64,000 nt of DNA from Chiridota heheva (GCA_020152595.1 JAIGNY010002020.1:2244501-2308500), one strand, 5' to 3'. Shown: positions 48,401 through 57,185, numbered from the stretch's first letter. Notes: generated by a model from the sequence alone, not told the origin. Program-made: numbers and translations.

Positions 48401-51400
48401 GGTACATCACTAAGAACCACCTTCTCATATTCCTAATCAATACGGGGTACATCACTAAGAACCACCCTCTCATGTTTCTGATCAATGCGGGGTACATCAC
48501 TAAGAACCACCCTCTCATGTTCCTGATCAATACAGGGTACATCACTAAGAACCACCCTCTCATGTTCATGGACAATACAGGGTACATCACTAAGAACCAC
48601 CCTCTCATGTTCCTGATCAATACAGGGTACATCACTAAGAACCACACTCTCATGTTCCTGATCAATACAGGGTACATCACTAAGAACCACCCTCTCATGT
48701 TCCTGATCAATACAGGGTACATCACTAAGAACCACACTCTCATGTTCCTGATCCATACAGGGTACATCACTAAGAACCACCCTCTCATGTTCCTGATCAA
48801 TACCGGGTACATCACTAAGAACCACCCTCTCATGTTCCTGATCAATACGGGGTACATCACTAAGAACCACACTCTTCTATTAAACCTTGCAAACCCCTAC
48901 CGATTTACCAATGACCTAAGTTTTCATTTAAAAACTACTTCTGGTATGTTTTCTTGTTGTAGCATAATAATATACTGTGATCAGGGGTGCAACAATAGGG
49001 TGGGAAGGGGTGGTTAAGCCCGAAGGGCCCGAGCAAAAATGAAGATTAGAGGGCTCCGAGTAATGAATGACCAGGCACTGCAATATGATTGTTATGGGGC
49101 CCGAAAGATGAATTCCCCACAGCTCCCCACACCTTTAGTTGCACCCCTGACTGTGATGATTAAAAAGCACTGAAAAACAGAAAAGTATTTTATGAGAGAT
49201 AAAGAGGGGGAATTATTTCCTCACTTTGGAAATTAAATATCTGAGTCATTTGTTTGTAGCAAATATCCTTGACATGAAGACAAATTTTAATGAGAGCAAC
49301 TTTTCCTACCATTGACCACGTATCTGTGGAAGGCATCCCTGACAAAACTTGTGTAGCTCTCAACTCCGTACATCTTTTTAGAGTTAGTTTCGTTCTCTGT
49401 GAAGATCTTTGGAACTTCTTTACCACTTGGATCTTTGTCGCACACATAATAAAACTTTCCTAAAGGGAAACAAAATTCAAGATGGTGATAAAGTATCTTA
49501 TGTATAAGTCAAAATGATCAAAATGTAGTGTTACTGATAAAATGGCAGTTATTCAGTATTCGCTGTCAACAACCGCAATCAAGATGAAAATTCACTCAAT
49601 AATTATGTGTTAGGGAAGAAGTAGTGGAGTTGGGTGAGCTTTGCTGCCCAGTTTCATCATAAGTCATCTTTTACATTGCCTTCAATCTATAAACCATAAA
49701 TGTAGACCTCACTGTTTCATGAGCAAAAAAATAATGGGCAATAATTCTTGACTTTCTAAATTTGACCACTTTCCACAGTAACTAAACATTTAAAGTTAGT
49801 AGTCTCGCCTGGCATATATGTTTGATTTTCTCATTTTACAATTACTAACAATGTATGTTTTCACAATTACTAACAATGTACGTTTTTACAAGTAACAGAG
49901 ATCAGAAAAAAGTGTTAAGACTTTTATGGCAATGATTGGCAATTGCAAGTATCAACCGAGCAGGTAACTAATGATGCAAACACAACCCCCAACCATACAT
50001 ATCTGACCTGGCTAAACCTGTTCCACAAAAACTATGCTGATTGCAAATAACAAAACTAATATGAATACCAACACTTTATTTAACTTACCTTAGTATAATC
50101 TGACCACATCCTCACTACTTTAACCCTTAAATTCCCATTGGACATGCACTTCAAAACATATTTTATTTCATGAAATAGGCCCACAACAGTGATCCTGGTA
50201 CCATTTCAAAGAGCTTGATAGTTCCTTCAGAAAATGCAACTTTTTGATGGAAGGGGAAGGGGGGAGGGAGGTTGAAGATTTTGGAAAAAATATGGGTTGA
50301 AATAGAAATAATCAAAAAAATGCAAAATATTTAACAAAATAAACAATTTTTTGTCTTCTTTAAAGACTTACTTGCCATACTTCCAGACCTTGCTTTTGTC
50401 TAAAAACCCATGAGAAACATACAAAGAGATCAAAGCATCTAATCACAGTTGAATTTTGACTGCCCCTATCATCAATATCCTTTTCTGGCAAACGTTTTGA
50501 AATACATCATGATTTTTAGCTTTTTTGAGACCAAAATTCGGCAAAAATCGAAGTTTCTGATCGCAATACAACTCCCTTACATGAAATATACCATTAAAAA
50601 GGCCAATGTACAGACTTTCAATTGAAATCAAAAAGAGCAACTACTCCCTTTTTGTTCACCACCGCAATATAAGTTAAAAACAAATCCAACCACTAGGACA
50701 TATTTAAGGTAGTCTAGCGGTAACATGTGGGATTGCAAAGTGGGCGCCCCGGGTTCAAATACTGGGCGTGATGTGCAGCTTTGTTTTTCACGAGTAATTA
50801 TATAATGGTGATAAAAAAAAAAATACGTTGTTTTTGCTGATTTTGCTTAAAAAAAAAAATTGAAGTGGTATCATTGGAAAGGAAATTGCACAAACAATCT
50901 AAATATGTAAAAAACTCCTCCATTTTCATTATTCACCAGAAAAAAAACAAGCTAAAAATATTGACCTCATTTTGCCTAAAATTTGCATATTTATGTCAAT
51001 ATTTTCTTGACTTTATAATTTTGAATAAAAAAAACAAGTTCCTAAAAGTTTCAGTCACGTTTTGGACCCCCTGGGACATTAGGGGTTAAGAGATATATAA
51101 ACAAGCATTTTTAATTGCTATATAAATGTGGTAATTCAAATGAACACATAACGTTCATAAAGTTTGTGAATATAGATGTAGAGCATTCCTAAATTAATAA
51201 TGAGCAGAGGTCTGACATTCTGCATGGAATCTATTATGCAAATAGCCTGCTTAACATATACACATCACCTTACCATTTGGGGTAAACAGTTGTCTTCACA
51301 TATATCACTTGTGTAAGTAACAAAACCACACCCACCTTATTTGAGAATTATCAGAGATACAGATATTTGTAGTGTTATGCAAATAAGCTACTTAGTATGC

Positions 51401-54400
51401 ACACACATCACTTCCCACCCCCCTCCCCTCATTCATGCTCATTTGAACATAGCAATGTCTTCTACCCCTGTGCCAAGTTCAAGAATATACACCGTTCATA
51501 ACTTAAGTTATAAGCTCAGGTTAAACGTTTGTGGATGCCGACAATGACAGGACGATACTGCTTTGCAGGCAAGACAAAACGGTTTGAATCTCAATCATGG
51601 GTTAGACTGTAAATTGCAACAAATTCAAAATGGAATTACAAACTGAAAGTCACTATACTACTTCTCAATTAAGGTATCAACTTCTCACCTAATGTCTCAT
51701 GGTTACAGTAGACCTTCCCATCCTTCTGTGCTGACATCCTTGGCTTCAGTGTGCACCCCTCATGACTGCACCCCCAGATCCAGGTATTCCTGAACCACAG
51801 TTGTGGAAGTACATGAATGGTTGCTGTATCTGGCCCACGATTGGCTACTGTTATTTTGCACAGTATGTCGTTTGGATCATTTTTCGCATACTCCACAAAC
51901 ACATCCCAATAACAGCTTTCCCTGAACACACCTACAGCAACAGATGTAAAAGAAGCATTAAGGAAATGTGTTTGGTTGTGGACTTATCTACCTGGTTATT
52001 AGTTCTTTCATAAAAAGCACAACTGAGCACCTTCTAATAGTTGACCATGTATATTATAACTGTATCAAACAGAAAACTTTATTTGAGGACCTGAAGTGAT
52101 AAAGCTTTATTTGCCTGAACTGACAAAAGACTGTGCAGACCCCTAGCTTTGTTGTTCACAGGGGTGGCCTGCCCTGCCCCTCTGTCGATTTACCCCCTCC
52201 CCCCTCTTTCTTTCTGGGAACCCGCCATGCCCCCTGCCCTCTAGGGTCCGCCATGCCCCTCATGAAAAAATAAATATATATTATTTTTGTTAAGATTTTT
52301 TTGTAAAGATTTTTTTGTAAAGATTTTTTTTTTTTATTGATAACTTAATGAGCTTAATTAGTCTCATAAATGAAACACTTTACATGGATACAGAACACAG
52401 AATGATAGAGTAGTAAGTAATTGTCCTGTTTGGCTAATAACTGGTCCTTATCATTCAGAATAGCTTTATTCTGAGATGCACGATTGTAGCTTAAATCCCA
52501 GAACTTCTTCACCAAGTGATTGAGCCTTAAGGGGGCTCTATGACTCCACACCCAAAATAGGCAGCGCTTGGCGCACGCATTAATGTGCCCCTCAACAAAT
52601 CTAGCACCCTGCCCCTTTTTAAATCAAACTAGGGGTCTGTGACAGAACTTGAAAAATTTTATCTCCTAACAAAAAAATGTAAGTCCAATATATTTGTAAA
52701 GGTTCTACTGTATATGCAAATCCTTCTTCAATCGGTACATTGAAGGAGCTACACTGATGAGCTTACACATTCACATCTCATGTTAAGAGACAAGAAAATT
52801 CATAAATATAAAATTCTTAGGACTAAGTTGCTGTACATGACTGACATTATTTGGAAGTGAAATAAAAGGCAAACAAATATCATATCTTAATTACAATAAG
52901 AAGCTTTAAAACTTGGAAGAGGGCACTTCACAAACAAACCTCAAATAGCATTCAAGTTGAGAAAAACTACACCGCACCAGAACAAACATCAGTCAATCTA
53001 TGGCCTCATCATTCTTTTAAAATTTGGACCAGATTTGTCTTATCTTTTCTTAAATAATTTTTGAACATAAGAATGCAGATACACTACATAAGCGCAGCAC
53101 ATAGAATCATGAAAAAATGGCAAGAATGTGCATGCCGCAAACAAGTCTATCTTTAATCATTTTGTTGCTCAAAAACAATTTAAAAACAAAAACAGTGAAC
53201 ATATAAGAAACCTAACCTTAACTCTAATCCAAATCTTTTTTTACAATAACTTCTTTTCTTCAGTAAATCTTACTTTTTATTTTTTTTAAATAAAAGGAAG
53301 TGAATATAACATGAAAATTGATCCAGCTAGACTTGTTTGCGACATCCATTTTTCCCGACATAACCCACAATTACAATGACGGGTGCGCCGCCTGCGTATT
53401 CGGTTTTACAAATGCCCATTTCGGGCGAGAACACCCCAACCAAGTCAATGTCCACGGCCTTTGATAACCAGATTTGCTCCATAACCTTTACAATGGTTGT
53501 CTTTTATACAATTTTGTAGAATTCTATAACACTATGACAATAGGCTATAACACCATTGTTATAAGTATTATGAGCACCATAAAATCCTTACATGTTAATT
53601 TCAATTTAGAATCTCAGCACTTCCTGTAACAGTGATGTTAGTAGCTAGATGCTATGCTACTCATCTTAACACATACTACACCAATCAAATATTACAGCAG
53701 GAACCATGAGAGTGACAGACAAGTAAATAACTACTTGAGCACTACAGATAACATGGAGTGAAAGTTACACTGTGTCAGAAAAGAATCTATATTACCACTT
53801 TGATACTTTAACATAAGCACAATCAAAGAGCACTGCAAGTGAGTCTGTTCTTCTGCTTTTAATATCAGGCAAACACTTTCTCTTCAACTTGTGCATGCAA
53901 TTCAAATTGCTTCAAACCTTTCAGTTCCTTACATTCAAAACATCTGGGAATTATATACAGAGACTGAAACATTAATGATCACAAAACGTTTACAGATTTA
54001 CAGTAAACTTGAAATTACATTGATAAAGAAAAGTATTCTCTGGGCTTCACATGCAGTATCTTAAAATACTTATGGCATATACAGACTAGATTGAATGAAA
54101 ACAAACAGATGTAAAATAAAGCGGCAATATTTTCTGCAACAAGAAAAAAGAAAAATGATTGTGTTCACATTCAACACTATTTCTATTCAAATTAATCATG
54201 TAAAGTAGTAACAATTTATTTCAACCACTATTCCAAAGTATGGTTTCCCATTAGAACAAACCAAAATTTCATGAATGAAATCAAGTGAATATTTCTGAAT
54301 TCTAAGCACAAATTCTATACAACAAGGATGTTGCAAAGTGTTTACTGATGGTGTGCCTGATACCAAAGGTCATATAGGCTTACTTGAAAAGAACAAAGAT

Positions 54401-57185
54401 TTGCACAGCAGAACAATATTGAAAGAATTCAATACCTGTTTTCGTTATTGTACACACTTATTTTATTAATAATTTTGTCCATAAAACTCTGTCAAAGTTT
54501 ACTTAAGCTTTTAGATCCTGCTTAATGCCATTAAGAGTTACAGCATGATAAAGCAAATCTAAGAGAAAGGTTATAAACTGAAATAACATCCTTGAATTTA
54601 TATCAATGAAATCGGTCTCATTAGAAGTTTGACAAAAACAAAAGAATTTATAACACTGATGATAGTCATGCCTTTAAATCCACATTCAGGCTATGATGAC
54701 CCATGAGGCCAGTGTTAATAACCAGACACTGCAAATGATACACATCCCCTCACCGCAAATAACATGCTTTCCAGCCTCTGTCACACCTGCCAGCCCACCA
54801 TCTGTTCAACATATCATGCAATTCCCTCCCTACAGAAAATCATACATGAAATCCAGATACTATTCCACAATATGACCTGTATTCCATCACACCTGCAATC
54901 AAGATGACATCCCACCATATGCCTTGCCACCCTGTCCCATATACCATGCCACCCTGTCAAATACACCATGCCACCCTGCCCAACATGCCATCCCTCCTTG
55001 TTCTATATGCCACGCCACCTTGTCCCACATCCCATCCCTCTCTGTACTATGTGCCATCCTACCCTGTTCCACATGCCATCCTTCCATGTACCACGTGCCA
55101 TCCCACCCTGTCCTACAGAGCACTTAACTCTTCCTCAAGGACACAAATGCAGAGCTCGTGACAGGAATCTAACCTGGGACCTTCTGGAACGAGCAATGTC
55201 AAACTCTTTAGCCATACTTTAAATTTCAAAACATGTTTCAAGAAGATGAGCAAAGATCTTAAAAACAAAAAATAATGTCACAGCACCTGCATCCTCCAGC
55301 TCAAACTCCGGGTCCATAACTGTCCTCTGTCGTGCTTCTTGTTCCAGCAAGGAGTATGGGTACTCATCTTGGGGGTATTTGTAGAGCCCCTTCATGTATG
55401 AGTGGGTGGGGGAAGAGTCCAGATAGTAGTAATTCTCTTTGCAGTCCTCTCCATGATTACCTTGGGGTCCTTTGATAAAGAAACAGAATAAAAGCAAGTT
55501 TGTTAATCTTCTTTTTCAACTAACCAATTCAAATTCAACTCATGTTTTTATGCCTGTATGAATTAATTCAATATACAACATACAACCAGCTATTAGCATT
55601 TTATAGGTACAAAACTGCATTCTTGTATTTGATGTTACTCATACATTCTGACAGTGGAACATTACAACAAACTTCTTGGCAAGAAATACAACCTTGTTGA
55701 ATTGAGAGATCACTAATTTATGGAAAACTTAAACCATATCCAAATTTGCAATGCAGAATGTTAAGATCTGAATAAGGATGGTTGAGAAGGGGGACCAAAG
55801 TAAATAACAAAGGTAACACCCTTTTCTATTGTGATTACAATAATTTTAAAATGTGCACTATACTCCTAATTTGAGCTTCAATCCTACTGTTAATTCAGAT
55901 CTTGCATGATTTATACAATGTACTAATACCAAGTATAGTAAATGTAGTAATTTTATTGTAATGTTGTTATAAGCAGTTAGTGCTGGTAGATACAGTATAC
56001 AATAATCAACATGGACTTTTGGCAAGAGCTTAGCACTGCTTTTTTTGTGTAAGTAACATCACGAAACAGAATGCAAAAAAAGTACAGCCTTTATATCAAA
56101 CTTTATTTTTCTATCACAATAATCCAACTTTATTTTATATATGGCCATTTCTTTTTGTGGATATCTGAAATTTTGTGTCTCACATGTGGCCAATATATGG
56201 ACTTTATATCTGGGCCATATAATTTTGTTGTATCAAGCCATATATGGGATTTCTGCAAGGGCTATACTTGGCAAGTTGGCTCAGCACTTGTCAGCAGGGC
56301 TTTAAAGTAAATCTGACAGCACTTTTCAATTGGGACATTCTCTATGAATTCACCAATGTCCAAGAGTAATATAAATCATATTGGCCAGAAAACTTGGGTG
56401 CAAGCACTGTATGGGTAATACAAATTCTGCTCATAAGGGTTGTCCACTGGACAGATGCATCAAAAACAATATCTGCCCTGACATGGATAACACCCTGTTC
56501 CCTAATGGTCATGACAACAGTCTGTGCTTTAGGTGACCTATAACTTTATTCAATGGCTATTCCTTAAAAAGGTATCTACAACCAAATCTTTATTGGTACC
56601 TTAAAGCATGGAGCTACATGCTTGAAGGTACAGTACAACAAGACCTCACTTCATATACTTCAATGGTTTTGAACAATTGCTTCAGTGAATATACTATATG
56701 GATAAAACCAGTGAAGCTTTCATATTCATTCTCTATATTCATTCTCTGACTAGTTGACAGATCTGAATGTGAGAGGAAAGTTATTGCTTGCAAGGTCATT
56801 GTGCATTGTAGCTTAGAAACTTCCTTGTAAAGATAAACCACAACATCACTGATGTTGAAGCTCAACTTAATCACAAAAATCTTGAAAAGAGATAGAAAAG
56901 ATGATATTGAAGGAAGATGAAATGGGAGTTGAAGTTGATAATGTGAATTTTTGAAAAGAAAACAACACAGGGAGTTTTAGTGAAATTGAATGTCTAAACT
57001 GCAACTTGTGACAAAAATTCCTACCAGTTAATCCAAACAAGCGTTCTTTCAAGATACCATCTTTGCCATTCCAAAGTGCCATGCACAAACACATCCTGCA
57101 TTCTCTATCACAAATGCCCAGTAAGCCATCTTCACCCCATCTGTAGGCACGAGATCGGGCATGGTCATGTGGAAAATATTCCCAG
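30420..57185 (-). CDS. GH63/MGH1-like glycoside hydrolase (YMR196W-like), 15 exons, N-terminus missing
   Basis: Fifteen minus-strand exons (57025-57185, 55287-55469, 51689-51931, 49310-49459, 47088-47287, 46635-46862, 45409-45525, 44476-44627, 42070-42190, 37098-37257, 34108-34310, 33386-33529, 32474-32603, 31690-31966, 30420-30492) join with GT-AG sites and matching phases into 846 residues and TAG. Signatures in order: [15 protein letters not shown] (6-20), [126 protein letters not shown] (722-728), [28 protein letters not shown] and the final E..G..G...GWT are shared with GH63 alpha-glucosidases; Glu810 is a candidate catalytic base by position. The substrate is unknown. No signal peptide can be judged. 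About 30-50 N-terminal residues are missing relative to the family. Confidence 0.93.
30493..31689 (-). other. Last intron of the GH63-like gene
   Basis: About 1.2 kb of AT-rich sequence without arrays or recognisable elements. Short antisense ORFs at 31192-31434 and 31559-31822 are not supported as coding. Confidence 0.6.
31690..31966 (-). CDS. GH63-like gene exon (residues 731-823)
   Basis: Encodes [20 protein letters not shown], then [17 protein letters not shown] and [20 protein letters not shown]. Glu810 in YEYF aligns by motif with the GH63 catalytic base region. The last two bases complete a Ser codon with the final exon, not the Arg seen in the unspliced frame. Donor gtgagt. Confidence 0.93.
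32474..32603 (-). CDS. GH63-like gene exon (residues 688-731)
   Basis: Encodes [20 protein letters not shown], then [20 protein letters not shown] and LC. NWRGPIW is shared with classical GH63 processing glucosidases. Ends in phase 1 at donor gtaaga. Confidence 0.94.
33386..33529 (-). CDS. GH63-like gene exon (residues 640-687)
   Basis: 48 codons, phase 0 both ends: [20 protein letters not shown], then [20 protein letters not shown] and SK. [16 protein letters not shown] is a conserved family block. Donor gttagt. Confidence 0.94.
34108..34310 (-). CDS. GH63-like gene exon (residues 572-639)
   Basis: Encodes [16 protein letters not shown], then [20 protein letters not shown] and [11 protein letters not shown]. 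The frame stays open to a stop in the intron, but donor gttagt after the His codon joins phase 0 to ISYM of the next exon, as in the family. Confidence 0.92.
35521..35632. repeat. 55-bp direct tandem duplication
   Basis: Two copies of a 55-bp segment beginning 'aagttgggttggtaattgtc', starting at 35521 and 35576, differ at a single C/T in the aligned stretch. They lie directly before the plus-strand LINE relic at about 35645. Confidence 0.9.
35645..36435 (+). pseudogene. L2/Rex-like LINE relic, C-terminal RT part and 3' tail
   Basis: The plus strand reads [18 protein letters not shown] (a stop follows), then [62 protein letters not shown]. An internal deletion or frameshift near 36055 leads to [37 protein letters not shown] and FKSIKTHLF. 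This is the normal order for the RT thumb and C-terminus of CR1/L2/Rex-type LINEs. The 3' end 'gacgctatataaatgtatta' is a typical tail of such elements. It lies in the intron between residues 571 and 572 of the GH63-like gene and is inactive. Confidence 0.85.
36440..36625 (-). pseudogene. THAP-type zinc-finger relic
   Basis: The minus strand reads VNKNCTYG in one frame, then, after a frameshift, [38 protein letters not shown] in another. This resembles the N-terminal THAP C2CH DNA-binding domain (C-x-C, hydrophobic FIPFPK-like strand, KWIKACGRPHE). The terminal C-x2-H is missing, because the sequence stops at the 3' end of the plus-strand LINE at about 36435. THAP domains are common in P-element-like transposases and their descendants. 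No continuation was found upstream. Identity is by motif only. Confidence 0.6.
37098..37257 (-). CDS. GH63-like gene exon (residues 519-572)
   Basis: Encodes [20 protein letters not shown], then [20 protein letters not shown] ending NMAGGGG. ADGTAWMA-type motif conserved. Ends phase 1 at donor gtatga. Confidence 0.93.
37858..40255 (-). pseudogene. I/Jockey-like LINE with RNase H, degenerate
   Basis: Minus-strand blocks in order: [20 protein letters not shown] (about 40180); a decayed central RT with [20 protein letters not shown] and [12 protein letters not shown], where the catalytic YADD is VDD (about 39820-39900); [40 protein letters not shown]; then [20 protein letters not shown]; an RNase H end with [20 protein letters not shown] (38440-38560); and a C-terminal [20 protein letters not shown] (about 38260). 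Multiple frameshifts and stops. GC-rich relative to its surroundings. It is 5'-truncated, since no endonuclease was recognised. It lies in the 4.8-kb intron of the GH63-like gene (37258-42069). A short 3' copy is at 28070-28555. Confidence 0.88.
38557..38682. repeat. 62-bp tandem duplication inside the LINE RNase H region
   Basis: 'aaaagaatacttttcctgca' starts at 38558 and again at 38620, with the following G-rich sequence also doubled. Because 62 is not a multiple of three it breaks the frame just before the WIPSHVG motif. Confidence 0.9.
41183..41960. repeat. Minisatellite of ~20-26-bp units with a 273-bp duplication
   Basis: Imperfect units around 'cctttggcccaatcatgtgt' and 'ggcctgaccattgtg'. 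A block starting 'attgtgtcatttggcatgac' near 41301 recurs near 41574, 273 bp on, with about 150 bp of continuing identity. The ORFs within are repeat artefacts. It lies in the intron between residues 518 and 519 of the GH63-like gene. Confidence 0.93.
42070..42190 (-). CDS. GH63-like gene exon (residues 478-518)
   Basis: Encodes [19 protein letters not shown] then [20 protein letters not shown] and Gln. The [15 protein letters not shown] block lines the active site in the family. Donor gtatga, acceptor gtcattgcag. The longer frame reading into intron from here is not real coding. Confidence 0.94.
42790..44163. repeat. 19-bp minisatellite (AAAATGATAAGCTAATGTT)
   Basis: About 1.37 kb, near 70 units by length, of a 19-bp AT-rich unit. 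Common variants are TGAAATG, GCTGATG and units truncated to 'aaaataagc'. It fills most of the intron between residues 478 and 478 (42191-44475) of the GH63-like gene. Confidence 0.96.
44476..44627 (-). CDS. GH63-like gene exon (residues 428-478)
   Basis: Encodes [40 protein letters not shown] and KLMLNFTW. [18 protein letters not shown] is a strong family motif. Ends in phase 2 at donor gttagt. Confidence 0.94.
45409..45525 (-). CDS. GH63-like gene exon (residues 389-427)
   Basis: 39 codons, phase 0 both ends: [20 protein letters not shown] then [19 protein letters not shown]. Continues the WEYPW(Y)AxWDLAFH barrel signature from the previous exon. Donor gtatgt. Confidence 0.94.
45830..46125 (+). 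pseudogene. LINE C-terminal fragment
   Basis: The plus-strand frame contains [20 protein letters not shown] and [20 protein letters not shown] then [10 protein letters not shown]. This matches the end of CR1/L2-type LINE polyproteins (RxVxxWNxLP..... tlssFKxxLxxHL). No RT core precedes it, so it is a 5'-truncated copy. It lies in the intron between residues 388 and... 427-side exons (45526-46634) of the GH63-like gene. Confidence 0.6.
46635..46862 (-). CDS. GH63-like gene exon (residues 313-388)
   Basis: 76 codons, phase 0 both ends, from [20 protein letters not shown] through [15 protein letters not shown] and [20 protein letters not shown] to EYPW. Donor gtaagt, acceptor gtcttgtag. Start of the (alpha/alpha)6 barrel, with the conserved N.[13 protein letters not shown] motif. 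Confidence 0.94.
47088..47287 (-). CDS. GH63-like gene exon (residues 246-312)
   Basis: Encodes [20 protein letters not shown], then [14 protein letters not shown] and [18 protein letters not shown]. Ends phase 0 at donor gttagt. The family has the same KxAxHY...VxLRLxxxD block before the catalytic barrel. Confidence 0.92.
47614..48875. repeat. 45-bp minisatellite, 1.26 kb
   Basis: About 28 units with cores 'ctcatgttcctgatcaatac' and 'ggggtacatcactaagaacc'. A marker variant 'tcatggacaa' occurs at 48161, 48386 and 48566, 225 and 180 bp apart, so blocks of five and four units were copied. Open frames of more than 300 codons exist on both strands because 45 is a multiple of three; with an intronic position and no start or splice context they are not called genes. 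It sits in the intron between residues 245 and 246 of the GH63-like gene. Confidence 0.97.
48982..49149. mobile_element. 168-bp hAT-type MITE with perfect 8-bp target duplication
   Basis: Termini CAGGGGTGCAAC and GTTGCACCCCTG are a perfect 12-bp inverted repeat. The flanks 48974-48981 and 49150-49157 are both ACTGTGAT. CAGGGGTG termini with 8-bp duplications are characteristic of hAT elements. Non-coding, so dependent on a transposase elsewhere. It lies about 100 bp from the end of the 45-bp minisatellite, in the same intron. Confidence 0.93.
49310..49459 (-). CDS. GH63-like gene exon (residues 196-246)
   Basis: Encodes [32 protein letters not shown] and [14 protein letters not shown]. The longer antisense frame in this interval is a shadow in another phase; this frame is the one that joins both neighbours. 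Donor gtagga. Confidence 0.92.
49790..50060. repeat. Dispersed repeat related to 6480-7240 (first part)
   Basis: 'gtctcgcctggcatatat' here matches 'gtcttgcctggcatatattt' near 6514. The following 'aactaatgatgcaaacacaa' resembles the region near 6735. A partner copy is at 51220-51510. Confidence 0.55.
50703..50822 (+). mobile_element. tRNA-derived SINE-like sequence
   Basis: Starts GGTAGTCTAGCGGTAACATG with an A-box-like TAGTCTAGCGG. It has a loop-like TTGCAAA (TGC in the anticodon position) and the B-box GGTTCAAATAC, and ends in an A-rich run (50811-50823). The 3' acceptor strand does not pair properly, so it is a retroposed tRNA relic or short SINE rather than a working tRNA. It lies in the intron between residues 195 and 196 of the GH63-like gene. 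Confidence 0.65.
51220..51515. repeat. Dispersed ATGCAAAT repeat copy
   Basis: Contains 'tatgcaaatagcctgc' and 'gttatgcaaataagctactt', plus 'cacatatatcacttgtgtaa' and 'cagagatacagatattt' in the same order as in 6570-6790 and 6850-7020. It ends just before the exon at 51689. Confidence 0.7.
51689..51931 (-). CDS. GH63-like gene exon (residues 115-196)
   Basis: Encodes [20 protein letters not shown], then a beta-rich stretch with [20 protein letters not shown] and FRNTWIWG. Donor gtgaga, acceptor gttgctgtag. This is the N-terminal beta-domain region of the family. Confidence 0.93.
52136..52639. mobile_element. 504-bp TIR element with a coding-like relic
   Basis: The ends are CAGACCCCTAGCTTTG and CAAACTAGGGGTCTG, an inverted repeat of about 15 bp with one extra base. 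Internally there is 'cacaggggtggcc', a hAT-like motif. On the minus strand 52354-52551 has an open stretch with [18 protein letters not shown] that looks protein-like but was not matched to a family. No convincing target duplication was found, so the boundaries are provisional. Confidence 0.55.
53360..53471 (-). mobile_element. Headless SINE copy (same family as 10537-10808)
   Basis: Read on the minus strand it gives TCAAAGGCCGTGGACATTGA, CTTGGTTG, then CCGAATACGCAGGCG and a CCCGTCATTGTAATTGTG end. This matches the body of the SINE at 10650-10800, with a short internal difference. The tRNA-like head is absent. Confidence 0.82.
54900..55122. repeat. Degenerate ~24-bp minisatellite (CATGCCACCCTGTCC-type)
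   Basis: About nine diverged units around 'catgccaccctgtcc'. The overlapping C/H/P-rich frames on both strands are artefacts. It lies beside the tRNA-like remnant at 55130-55217. Confidence 0.85.
55130..55217 (-). mobile_element. tRNA-like SINE remnant
   Basis: The minus strand reads TGGCTAAAGAGTTTGACATT (A-box-like) and GGTTAGATTCCTG (B-box-like) at tRNA spacing. It then gives GTGTCCTTGAGGAAG, related to the 'ctcaaggacacaa' motif at 1627. Partial; only 70 bp from the exon at 55287. Confidence 0.5.
55287..55469 (-). CDS. GH63-like gene exon (residues 54-115)
   Basis: Encodes [38 protein letters not shown] and ends at [10 protein letters not shown]. Acceptor tttatcaaag, donor gtgctg. NHGEDxKExYYYLD..PTHSYMK is the most recognisable N-terminal signature of the family. 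Confidence 0.93.
55470..57024 (-). other. GH63-like gene intron without recognised elements
   Basis: About 1.55 kb of AT-rich sequence. No array, terminal repeats or coding segment supported; the ORF at 56614-56874 shows no family features. Confidence 0.55.
57025..57185 (-). CDS. GH63-like gene, first recognised exon
   Basis: Residues 1-54 of the visible protein: [20 protein letters not shown] then [20 protein letters not shown] and [10 protein letters not shown]. Acceptor ttatgtttcag, donor gtagga. It begins with the last base of a codon, so at least one upstream coding exon exists. Confidence 0.93.

Noticed and set aside
47922..49017. Frames of 301 and 316 codons on opposite strands
   Set aside because: Both are translations of the 45-bp minisatellite. 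A period divisible by three explains them; no codon bias or gene context supports either.
49190..49447. 85-codon minus-strand ORF beginning MCATKIQVV as coding
   Set aside because: A shadow of the true GH63-like exon (49310-49459), which is read in another frame that fits both neighbouring exons.
50703..50775. Functional tRNA-Ala (TGC)
   Set aside because: The 5' and 3' acceptor strands do not pair and an A-rich run follows; more likely a retroposed relic.
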